This document shows, piece after piece, positions 6,001 to 10,949 of a DNA stretch of 12,058 nucleotides. Position 1 is the first letter of the stretch; the number at the start of each line of letters is the position of its first letter. The stretch spans positions 1 to 12,058 of the forward strand of contig JBILXY010000023.1 in the NCBI GenBank assembly GCA_044378055.1, written 5' to 3'. A program made the translations under genes and the position numbers. The notes below the pieces were generated by a model. The model ran no database searches. It was not told the origin of the DNA and saw only the letters and a list, made by a program, of their open reading frames with translations. The DNA is from JBILXY01 sp044378055. GTDB taxonomy: Bacteria; Patescibacteriota; JACMRA01.

Positions 6001-8891
6001 AAAAGAGGTATGATATTTACGGATTCCAATATACAGCCCAAATTTGTCCTTTAATTTATGTGGATAAAAATAATAATGGAATTGTGGATGGTACGGATAT
6101 TAACCGAATTCAAACTTCCGATGTTTATGTTCAACTAGAATACCAAAGTTATGGAGGAACCCAAATTTATGGTGGAGGAAATGTAAATGGTATTTTATTA
6201 AATGCTAGTAACCCATGTATTACCAAGGTTCCACCAAGAAATTATGTATTTAAAATTTCAACAGCCACCAATTTAAGTCTTTCTTTCGACACCAACTACT
6301 ACAGCCAAAGAACCCCAAGTGGAAATCCAAGTACTACAATTTACTTAGGAAACACAGTGGCACCTAACATTAGATATTATACCAATGCAGTATCCACACT
6401 ATCCAGTATGTATGGTAAGGTTTGGAATGATAAAGCAGCTGCCACCAGTGTGTTTGACGGCAACGGAAGTGATGATAAAACAAGTGTTGAAAATGTGTCT
6501 GGAAAAGATTATGACAGAGATTATGACAATGATTTTGTATACCCAGGACTAAGTGTTTCATTAAGAAAATGTGGGCCTGTAGCAGGCGAAACAATTGCAG
6601 ATGTTAATGCTTGGAATGCCAACATGCCGAACACTACTACAGATTCTAATGGAGATTATGTGTTCACCAATATTCCAACAGGATCATATGCTATAATAGT
6701 AAATACAGCTGTTCCATTCCTAGATCAAACTACAACTTTTGGCAGAGGTTACGAATGTAATATATATAACAACACCTTCTTTAACAGTTTATTCTATAAC
6801 GGTGGAGGTGGAATTGCCCCGGGTTCAAATATTCAATACGATGTAATTTATTATTACACCCCAATTGTGAATGTTAGACTATGGGTGGACACAAATAAAA
6901 ATGGATCAAAAGATGCTTGGGAAGATCAAGGTTATTGGTATCCTTACCAAATCAATGTCGACATGGCTAATAATTTAGGTATTGTAGATCCTGGATACCT
7001 AAAATATTTCACCAATGGAGGAAATAACTATAGTTCAAATGTTACTCCTAATAGTTACACATTAAGTTTATTAAATTCAGCAGGAAACACCAACATTCCA
7101 AATTCCTATTCTTTAATTGGAAATCCAACAGCTACCATTAATACCACCACAGGAAGTAAAACTGCAGAATTTGGTATCGACCCAACTCAAAATTCAAGTG
7201 TAAATGGAAGAGTCTTTATTGATAGAGATACAGATAATAATTTCGAACCAAACGGACAAGATGGTAATTTAGCCACAACTTTTGATAATGATGTTAAGCT
7301 GAGTAATGTTAGTGTAAGTTTATACTATGGAATTTCACAGAACCAATTAGCGGCAACCACAACTACTGATGCTGATGGAAATTATGTGTTTAATAACCTT
7401 GCTGAAGGAACATATTCTTTGCAAGTAAATTCTACAGCTCCTAGTGGCACAACATGTCTTGCTTGTTCAGCTAGTTTTGGTTTGAATAAAGATAGCTCGG
7501 TTACTCAAAACTTTAGATATAATTATGATGGAAAGCTTAGATTGTCCAGTTTCTATGATACTATTGAAGACTTTGTAAGACAGGAAGAATTTGAAATTGA
7601 TGTAAACGAAGGAACTTTCACCCTTATTGCCCCAGACGGCTCTACAGTTGGAAGCCCAGTTGCCCCAATCAGCAAAGATAATACTTACTGGTATTTAGCT
7701 TATCAATATACAAATCTAGCCCCAGGGAATTACACCATCCAGATGAACAACATGCCAACAACTTTGCGTGGCTACTCTAATCCAGATTCTATTACAGTAT
7801 CACCATCTCAAGCCCAGGATAGAGATTATCCTTTCACAGCTCAAACCAATAATAGCATTTCAGGTGATGTATTTATAGATAAACAACAAGGGGTAAATCA
7901 AGGACTGAACGGACTTTACAACCCAAACGGTGGCGACAATAACCCAACCACACTTTTTGATAATGATTTGGCTTTAACAAATACTGAAGTAAAAATTATT
8001 GGACCTTTAGGAACTTATACCACCAATACAAGTAGCGGAGTAAATTATTCTTTCTCTAGCTTACCTAGCGGCAAATACAAATTGTTCAAACTTATTAATA
8101 ACGGGGTCACCCAAGTTCCAAACTTAACTTTGGATGCTAACAACTCTAATATTGGAAACATTGCTTTAAACAGCTGGAATGCTGCAAGTTGGGTAAGAAA
8201 TGCCACTTCAAATTCACACAATGTAACTTACAGATTTACTAATGAAATTTCAGCCTACTGTTACGATGATAAAGATTTAAATGGACAAATTACCTTCTAT
8301 CCAGATTCCAATACTTACGATAGAAGATCAGGCGAATGTACTTTCCAAATTCAAGCAAGTAACGGCGAAATTATTCCAATGGATGTAGTACCAGCTTCAG
8401 CTTCTGATGCTAATGGAACTTACAGCTATAATTATTATTATAAATCATATCTTCCACCTGATTCATATGTACTTACCAATACTAATAATGTTGGAACAAC
8501 AACTGTGACTAATTTTTCCAGATATGAACCATCGGTATTAAACTATGGTATAAGCAGGGTTGCCACTGTTAACTTTGCCCAGAATAATTTAAACCAGGTT
8601 AGCAGAAGTAATATGTTCCTAAGTTTCAGCCCAATTACTAACAACGCCTCTATAATTGGTCAGGTGTTTGTGGATAGAAACAATAATAATATTTACGAAC
8701 CGAGCGGACAAGATAGCAACATTCTAACTTTAGAAGATAATGATGTACCACTCAAGAATGTTTTGCTTTCGTTAAGTCAAAATCCTGCCGCCATAAGCAA
8801 AACCACCAGAGCAGATGAAAATGGTAATTACCAAATCACCGATCTTCCAGCTGGAATGTTCAAAATTTTAGTTGACCTGGTTCAAAAATAG
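1..8891 (+). CDS. Giant SdrD-B-like / DUF11-like repeat surface protein, 5'-partial
   Basis: Reading phase starts at base 3 and stays open to TAG at 8889-8891, giving 2,962 visible residues; the true start lies left of the window. The first ATG (198) is not the start: bases 54-197 encode the first half of a DUF11-like domain (APGETV, then ITDSMP) that aligns with the neighbouring gene (APGDYI, ITDTLP). Order: DUF11-like domain with three inserted Cys modules; Ig-like A1-B1-A2-B2; SdrD-B-like modules 1-2; Ig-like A3; modules 3-9; nine alternating long and short modules. Most SdrD-B-like modules carry a DxNxNGxxDxxE-type loop as in Ca2+-binding SdrD B domains. Composition is dominated by Asn, Thr, Ser and Gly, as in secreted fibrous proteins. 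No LPXTG motif, membrane helix or WxL domain is visible at the C-terminus. Likely role: long extracellular stalk or adhesin. The family-level call is firm; the ligand is unknown. Confidence 0.95.
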   Translation, partial: NPSNCTTYTANGGTTAAGVCFVKLYEKSGVLYKSLDIAPGETVNVRNYYNNTTTASVTAANITDSMPANFTRTGTVTNNYVDAAPVTLNNNVFTGQNLSVAPGAGYFGYVADNTTTSSNLELGKKRYMHVLVCSANTYQDIYVSRVSFNNSSAFIPQNCGSGFSYTGVQVVASPGSGSTANGSAGNPIYVDLVGQRYLHILSCSPVSDQDLFLRQITAKNNTTSIGTNCGGAGYSASGLGTLTLTQPSGANPTYEDMLGKTNFFMIQCTSTASQDFFIRRFEFTNSSAISSTACGGSGFTSSGVGATGDGTSGNPFGGSVNDAARGYGYISYSMQAPSSGLTNGQQVGTTGTLAANGNKTSGVAADLRIKITSNPEYSNLIVTPADPLIGTNYTITGSGFKDSANDQALNGIPCNINMTGPNGYSNNFVTGNIVGGICSYSFNSATIPKVAGTYTVSITVQGVSNNLTTTTTNFNYYYDIYLTNGSGFDLTGKIPGTITSSQASIVQGDPDPIFTSPIIRRFDNSTLIPTGTSCAILITIAGGSEVAYTGTTNSNGQCVVTVPNNSFTGGTLSIRNRVTLEGANFFTNPNTSILIQNFPSNKAKADSVFTGQPKLTAQISAPDPTLIGSDYTLTVSGLEDSLINARPLAGLNCSIIISGPNSYSNTLSVPVTSGNCTTTLSGNVPQTPGQYNYKIQVAGDSGILESPTVNFNRLFNIKLSGGVNGINGTIPGLTTSSQTPLLVNTATTLTSPAIRNLADNANRVGLTCRNVLKINAGADQFFNGTLNGSGQCVTAISGAAITTTGTAYIKTQVSVINSDFNSNYTFETGNNSLPIRFAPTASICANQTFRDDNKNGSRDGAEPLLAGVTTRLKDSGNATVLATLTTDATGPNCFTSLYDDTYYIEQVLPTGGTLQTASLSYQVVLAVGATENRSFGYNGDAVICPTPTFIDINQNGIYENGGGDYLIAGLVTNLFLTSDLNNSLEQITTNAGGTNCFTAIKPGNYTIIQDAPALTTSTTGTIVSNKVSQNITLTFGTNFNQKFGYSIIPSQKAKPQASPNETKPVYTSIFQLTSVNPTYNERAFVNYPVSSTISGLLDSNTNLALNGTGICSATFSGPSFPSPVTVPSLDVVSGSCVVNNSNNSSVIPTSIGSGNTVVFTVQGDSINLVSDPHTFEVFSGNSTICAIPFADYNLNGTRQSNEPYLAGVQTELFNGVTLLETVNSNINGTACFTPRSSGINYTITQTAPSGAVLTTGTLSRNINPFPETTNNETYAYKGDSTITPLAFRDDNRNGVNNSEVALNSLFTATLKDYAGNTISSGLSINGTNNFGNLLSNAALGGNYVVEINTAGLLTTNTTNNNPATISGLSNASNQDVNFGYASDATICPNPSFYDYNKDGIKDGNEPNIAGLATRLLLASDNSQIATLSTNLSGNNCFTNVIPNNYIIEQTHPVGAVLTTTPGTQSGGLITTTVTSSFGVNQARIFGYKGDATICPNPSFQDLNKDGLKDGPEPLISGLTTVLKDSNGVTMQTLTTNGSNCFTEILAGNYQVVQTPPSNSTSTTGGVTKNVTVVSAQSLDVPFGYNGEPLVCPIVFRDDNSNGVKDNGEVNLEGSTLTLRDSLNVQVGNTITSNGTVQCFTPLTIGENYTVTATSPSGYSATTSLTANITAAFGQSYTPSFGFNGNATVCVTNSFNDLNGNGVADNSETSIAGLTTVIKLNGSNTDIQSVTTNSSGAACFNSLPPAQYKVIQTGPTGTGSTTGGDQIFTLTAGQNKNITFGYSGSGAICVNLFNDSNFNGRLDSGETYIANITVELFLQSNLAAVLDTKTTNASTNVCFTQLYGENYQVKIVTIGFLNDNLYGVTTGSATQNITLDNGNNYYSTNLFGFTNNPDFVKGAFRGLVYIDRNENSQYNTKGNDGVEVTVYDNDVPIVEKEVKLLKDSGGGNFVLEDTQITDSIGEFNFLGLLPGVYKIEIANDTGIVAVTPNPSTRTLTVTTNEKRYDIYGFQYTAQICPLIYVDKNNNGIVDGTDINRIQTSDVYVQLEYQSYGGTQIYGGGNVNGILLNASNPCITKVPPRNYVFKISTATNLSLSFDTNYYSQRTPSGNPSTTIYLGNTVAPNIRYYTNAVSTLSSMYGKVWNDKAAATSVFDGNGSDDKTSVENVSGKDYDRDYDNDFVYPGLSVSLRKCGPVAGETIADVNAWNANMPNTTTDSNGDYVFTNIPTGSYAIIVNTAVPFLDQTTTFGRGYECNIYNNTFFNSLFYNGGGGIAPGSNIQYDVIYYYTPIVNVRLWVDTNKNGSKDAWEDQGYWYPYQINVDMANNLGIVDPGYLKYFTNGGNNYSSNVTPNSYTLSLLNSAGNTNIPNSYSLIGNPTATINTTTGSKTAEFGIDPTQNSSVNGRVFIDRDTDNNFEPNGQDGNLATTFDNDVKLSNVSVSLYYGISQNQLAATTTTDADGNYVFNNLAEGTYSLQVNSTAPSGTTCLACSASFGLNKDSSVTQNFRYNYDGKLRLSSFYDTIEDFVRQEEFEIDVNEGTFTLIAPDGSTVGSPVAPISKDNTYWYLAYQYTNLAPGNYTIQMNNMPTTLRGYSNPDSITVSPSQAQDRDYPFTAQTNNSISGDVFIDKQQGVNQGLNGLYNPNGGDNNPTTLFDNDLALTNTEVKIIGPLGTYTTNTSSGVNYSFSSLPSGKYKLFKLINNGVTQVPNLTLDANNSNIGNIALNSWNAASWVRNATSNSHNVTYRFTNEISAYCYDDKDLNGQITFYPDSNTYDRRSGECTFQIQASNGEIIPMDVVPASASDANGTYSYNYYYKSYLPPDSYVLTNTNNVGTTTVTNFSRYEPSVLNYGISRVATVNFAQNNLNQVSRSNMFLSFSPITNNASIIGQVFVDRNNNNIYEPSGQDSNILTLEDNDVPLKNVLLSLSQNPAAISKTTRADENGNYQITDLPAGMFKILVDLVQK
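54..1022 (+). other. DUF11-like domain interrupted by an insertion
   Basis: This is a protein domain within the giant gene. It follows the DUF11 (conserved repeat domain) pattern: an early strand, then PGETV, then NITDSMPANF, matching the usual 'GdtvtYtitv..N....nvtvtDtLP' core. The closing strand (YGYISYSM, about 984-1007) is separated from the core by roughly 600 bases holding three Cys-pair modules. Gene 2 has the same arrangement, with GFIEYEMK as the closing strand, so the two are paralogous. A further Cys pair lies at 15-17 and 60-62, at the left edge of the visible coding sequence. Confidence 0.75.
360..920 (+). repeat. Three tandem Cys-pair modules (RYLH..C type), gene 1
   Basis: Modules start near 360, 567 and 762. 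Each opens with a hydrophobic/acidic lead and G-K/Q-(K)-R-Y-hydrophobic-H; the third has diverged to KTNFF. A Cys follows exactly seven residues after the Arg position (Cys codons 399, 609, 804), then a D/F-rich stretch and Asn/Ser/Thr, then a second Cys exactly 26 residues later (477, 687, 882) followed by Gly. Spacing between modules varies (70 and 65 residues), but internal spacing is invariant. I do not recognise a named domain family. A disulfide-closed beta unit is the likely fold. Confidence 0.8.
1131..2528 (+). repeat. Ig-like A1-B1-A2-B2 tandem pairs
   Basis: Two protein-level domain types alternate. Type A (from 1131 and 1839) has 'DP.LIG..Y.....G..DS', a first Cys, SGP/TGPN.YSN, then a second Cys (GGIC, SGNC). 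Type B (from about 1431 and 2142) has IPG.(I/L)TSSQ, a 'TSP.IR' stretch and a Cys pair (TSC..GQC; LTC..GQC). Each domain has exactly two Cys. The beta-rich, Gly/Ser/Thr-rich pattern fits Ig-like extracellular spacers. B1 and A2 are joined by a linker containing PSNKAK at about 1797-1814. Confidence 0.75.
2529..3140 (+). repeat. SdrD-B-like modules 1-2 (Cys-pair type)
   Basis: Modules span about 2529-2819 and 2820-3140. Both follow the plan I-C-x-x-x-x-F-x-D-x-N-x-NG, then L-x-AG-(V/L)-x-T-x-L, T-x-x-A-x-G-x-NCF, Y-x-I-x-Q, and a closing FGY. The acidic DxNxNG loop resembles the Ca2+-binding loop of staphylococcal SdrD B domains; the Cys before strand one and the Cys in NCF probably pair. Module 2 has a slightly longer acidic loop (NGGGD). 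Confidence 0.85.
3141..3548 (+). repeat. Displaced Ig-like A3 module
   Basis: A third type-A Ig-like domain interrupts the SdrD-B-like series. It keeps the A hallmarks: GLLDS, NLALNG, C..F(S)GPS, then a second Cys (SGSC) and VQGDS, matching VQGVS in A1 and VAGDS in A2. It is preceded by a linker with PSQKAK (3147-3164), like the PSNKAK linker ahead of A2. No B partner follows, which suggests a copied A2-type segment. Confidence 0.7.
3549..5687 (+). repeat. SdrD-B-like modules 3-9
   Basis: Seven modules of about 95-110 residues start near 3549, 3837, 4149, 4470, 4761, 5055 and 5352. Loop signatures are DYNLNG, DDNRNG, DYNKDG, DLNKDG, DDNSNG, DLNGNG and DSNFNG; modules 5-9 retain a D in the second half of the loop. 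Most close with FGY or FGF. All have the I/V-C ... CF/CFN cysteine pair except module 4, which has neither. Modules 5 and 6 are the most alike at their openings, both TICPNPSF and sharing a 15-base identical DNA stretch (cctaaccctagcttc). Confidence 0.88.
5688..8888 (+). repeat. Nine C-terminal modules alternating long DND-type and short type
   Basis: Module starts are about 5688, 6033, 6393, 6855, 7194, 7527, 7848, 8241 and 8646. Odd members open with G-x-V-(F/Y/W)-(I/V/N)-D-(R/K), carry an expanded loop (often NG-x-D or SG-x-D) and a conserved Asp-Asn-Asp just before strand three (5781, 6525, 7284, 7959, 8736), then (D/E)xxGxYxFxxLPxGxY-like ends. Even members are shorter and looser (IYVDKNNNG, LWVDTNKNG, SSFYDTIED, CYDDKDLNG). 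Cys pairs occur in the second, third, fifth and eighth of the nine. The series and the protein end together, shortly after LPAGMFKI. Confidence 0.82.
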
Positions 8892-8911
8892 AAACAAAAA
8901 TTCAGAAAAAT
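8892..8911 (+). other. Intergenic gap without Shine-Dalgarno
   Basis: Twenty A-rich bases separate the giant gene's stop from the next ATG. There is no GGAG/AGGA-type Shine-Dalgarno motif at usable spacing, and no room for a terminator plus promoter. This supports co-transcription with leaderless-like, A-rich or coupled initiation. Confidence 0.6.
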
Positions 8912-9043
8912 ATGCTTACAAAAATTAATTCAATTTCAAGACTAAAAAAATTAGGTCTTATTGTTTTGGTATTTAGTTTATTTTTTAACTTACTAGGGCA
9001 GATTGGAAATACCCTAAATTGGACAAATATTCAGGTGCAGGCT
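8912..9043 (+). other. Signal peptide of the WxL-type protein
   Basis: The N-region is basic (K4, R10, K12, K13), the hydrophobic core covers about residues 14-29 (LGLIVLVF...), and a likely signal peptidase I site follows VQA at residue 44. The stretch between core and cleavage site is unusually long, so the exact site is uncertain. Confidence 0.8.
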
Positions 9044-10858
9044 GCTTCAACCAGTTTCGGTTCAGGGCAAGTTTATGTTGAAAAATTTTATCTTAGTAAT
9101 AACACCGAAGTTAAAACCTTGATTACAGCCCCAGGCGATTACATTACAGTTAGGATTAAATATAGCAACTCAAATTCTGCTTCTGCCTTAAACTCTGCAA
9201 TTACAGATACTTTGCCAAACTCTAGTTTTAGTTATACTTCAGGATCTTTAAAAAACTGTTTACTAAGCGACCTTAACTGTTCTACATTAAGCGATTCTTT
9301 GTTTTCAGGAAACAATCTAACTGTCAGCCCTTCAGCCGGTTTTTTTGGAAATAATAACAATGCCAGTTCAGGTAATTTAGAATTTGGTAAAAAAAGATAT
9401 TTACACTCCTCTCTTTGCAGTACCAACAATTCAGACAGAGAACATTTTCTTCAATCTTTAAATAATAGTTCAATTTTTACTCCTTCCTGCTCTCAAGTTT
9501 CAGGGTCAAGTAATGTTATTAATTATTTTAATTTAGACTTATTGGGGAATAGATATATTTATCAAACTGTTTGCCTCCAAGCCTCGGGCGAGAAAGAGTC
9601 TTTTATTCAAGGTGTTGGCAACACAAACACATTTACCCCAGTTTGCACCGCTTTGTCTGGTACTGCAACTCTGGATTCGAGTTCAGTTTTAGACCTGCAG
9701 AACCAAAGATATTTATATCAGACTGTTTGTAATCAGCCTTCTGGAAATAAGGAACTATTCATTCAAGGCGTTGGAAATACCAACGGTTTTACCCCAAGCT
9801 GTTCTAGTTTGGGAGGAGGTGCTACATTAGATTCCAGTTTGGTTATAGATACTTTAGAAACAACTAATTCAGCTGGTTTTATTGAATACGAAATGAAATC
9901 AACGGCAGTAGAAGACTATGCCTCATTAAGTAATACAGATATTGGCAATTACGGAACCAACGCCACTTTAAGCTCTTCTGAATTCACTTCGATTACTGAC
10001 ACAACTATGCTTGAAAGCATTGCTTTGAAAGTTTTTTGCGACACAATTAATCCAACAGGAGGCGAAAGAAATTTAAATCTTAGCGACGCAGAAATTAGAG
10101 CCGGTCAGGATTTTAGATGTAATTATCAAAATAGTATTTGCCCAATTGTGTTTGAAGATCAAAATACAAATGGATTGAAAGGTATATCCGAGCCTTTAAT
10201 TACAGGAGTTGATGTTCAATTAAAATCTTTCGACGGAAATACAGTTTTAGCCACAATTACTTCCAACAATTCAGCACAATGTTTCCAAAATTTAGCCCAT
10301 GGAAGAACTTACAAAGTTGTTGTTCCCCTACCCCCTGTTGGTAACAATTTAACCGGAGGAGACACTAAAGATGTTTATGTTAATTACAGACAATCAGAAA
10401 TTCCTGTAACCTTTGGATATGGTTTTGGCAGCCTTGTTCTAAATGCTCCAACTAGCATTAATTTTCCAAGTTTAACCGTTTCAGCAACCCCAAATGATAC
10501 AACAGCCAACATCGTTCCAATTCAAGTTATTGATACAAGATTATCAAACCCCGGTTGGAGCTTATCTGCCTTGGTTGGAAACTTTAACAGCAGTACTGTA
10601 CAAGCTGACCCAATACCAGTGGCTAATGCTTTCTTCAACAGCCCTGAAACAGTTACAGTAAACGATGGTCAAACAGGTGGAATAAGCATCGGTGAAAGTA
10701 AAAGGATTACTTCAGCCACAGAAGCCATGTCTATCTTCCAAGGAAATCAAGGTCAGAGTAAAGGAAATTATTCTATCAATAGCCGGGTTACCCTAACTGT
10801 TCCGGCCTATATCAGGGCGACTAATTATTCTACCAATTATATTTTTACAATTATTTAG
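8912..10858 (+). CDS. WxL-type surface protein with DUF11-like and SdrD-B-like domains
   Basis: 648 residues. In order: signal peptide (about 1-44); DUF11-like domain (PGDYI at about 70-75, ITDTLP after it) with three inserted Cys-pair modules (about 156-310) and closing strand GFIEYEMK; a short segment with a Cys pair (KVFC ... FRC); one SdrD-B-like module (407-506, ICPIVFEDQNTNG ... QCF ... FGY); and a C-terminal WxL-like domain (507-648). WxL domains bind peptidoglycan non-covalently in Gram-positive bacteria and act with DUF916/DUF3324 partners; the next gene is such a partner. The protein looks like a reduced version of the giant upstream protein plus a wall-binding tail. The chosen ATG gives a well-formed signal peptide and lies 20 bases after the upstream stop. 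Twelve cysteines occur, two per segment. Likely role: wall-bound base or cap of the surface assembly. Confidence 0.95.
   Translation: MLTKINSISRLKKLGLIVLVFSLFFNLLGQIGNTLNWTNIQVQAASTSFGSGQVYVEKFYLSNNTEVKTLITAPGDYITVRIKYSNSNSASALNSAITDTLPNSSFSYTSGSLKNCLLSDLNCSTLSDSLFSGNNLTVSPSAGFFGNNNNASSGNLEFGKKRYLHSSLCSTNNSDREHFLQSLNNSSIFTPSCSQVSGSSNVINYFNLDLLGNRYIYQTVCLQASGEKESFIQGVGNTNTFTPVCTALSGTATLDSSSVLDLQNQRYLYQTVCNQPSGNKELFIQGVGNTNGFTPSCSSLGGGATLDSSLVIDTLETTNSAGFIEYEMKSTAVEDYASLSNTDIGNYGTNATLSSSEFTSITDTTMLESIALKVFCDTINPTGGERNLNLSDAEIRAGQDFRCNYQNSICPIVFEDQNTNGLKGISEPLITGVDVQLKSFDGNTVLATITSNNSAQCFQNLAHGRTYKVVVPLPPVGNNLTGGDTKDVYVNYRQSEIPVTFGYGFGSLVLNAPTSINFPSLTVSATPNDTTANIVPIQVIDTRLSNPGWSLSALVGNFNSSTVQADPIPVANAFFNSPETVTVNDGQTGGISIGESKRITSATEAMSIFQGNQGQSKGNYSINSRVTLTVPAYIRATNYSTNYIFTII
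9377..9850 (+). repeat. Three tandem Cys-pair modules with 52-residue period, gene 2
   Basis: Module anchors (Arg of RY) are at 9395, 9551 and 9707, exactly 156 bases apart. The first Cys is seven residues after each Arg (9416, 9572, 9728) and the second Cys exactly 24 residues later (9488, 9644, 9800). Consensus: L-D/E-L/F ... R-Y-L-Y-Q-T-V-C, then FIQGVGNTN, FTP-x-C. Modules 2 and 3 are nearly the same protein sequence. They correspond to the three modules in the giant gene, where the Cys-Cys distance is 26. Confidence 0.85.
10130..10429 (+). other. Single SdrD-B-like module in the WxL-type protein
   Basis: This protein domain opens with SICPIVFEDQNTNG, continues with EPLITGVDVQL, has the second Cys in AQCF, and closes with VTFGYGFG, the same plan as modules 1-9 of the giant protein. 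The loop lacks the second-half Asp (KGISE), so Ca2+ binding may be weaker. Confidence 0.85.
10430..10855 (+). other. C-terminal WxL-like wall-binding domain
   Basis: About 142 residues with the WxL family plan: an opening SLVLNAP...I.FPSL strand, VIDTR followed by GWSL (first W-x-L), a middle segment with ITSATEA, and a closing VPAYIRATNYST-type strand ending at the stop. The family's second W-x-L, normally TWTL near the end, is replaced by IFTI. Known members attach non-covalently to peptidoglycan; attachment here is inferred. Confidence 0.75.
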
Positions 10859-10859
10859 T

Positions 10860-10949
10860 ATGGTTAAATTTTCTTCCTTCCAATTTATTCCTGCTATTTT
10901 TATAGTATTTCTAATTCTATCGCCTATATTTTCTAGTCAGGTAAAAGCA
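10860..10949 (+). other. Signal peptide of the DUF916-like protein
   Basis: Short N-region with K3, a hydrophobic core over about residues 9-24 (IPAIFIVFLIL...), and a likely cleavage after VKA at residue 30, giving a mature start at DFAPSP. Confidence 0.82.
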
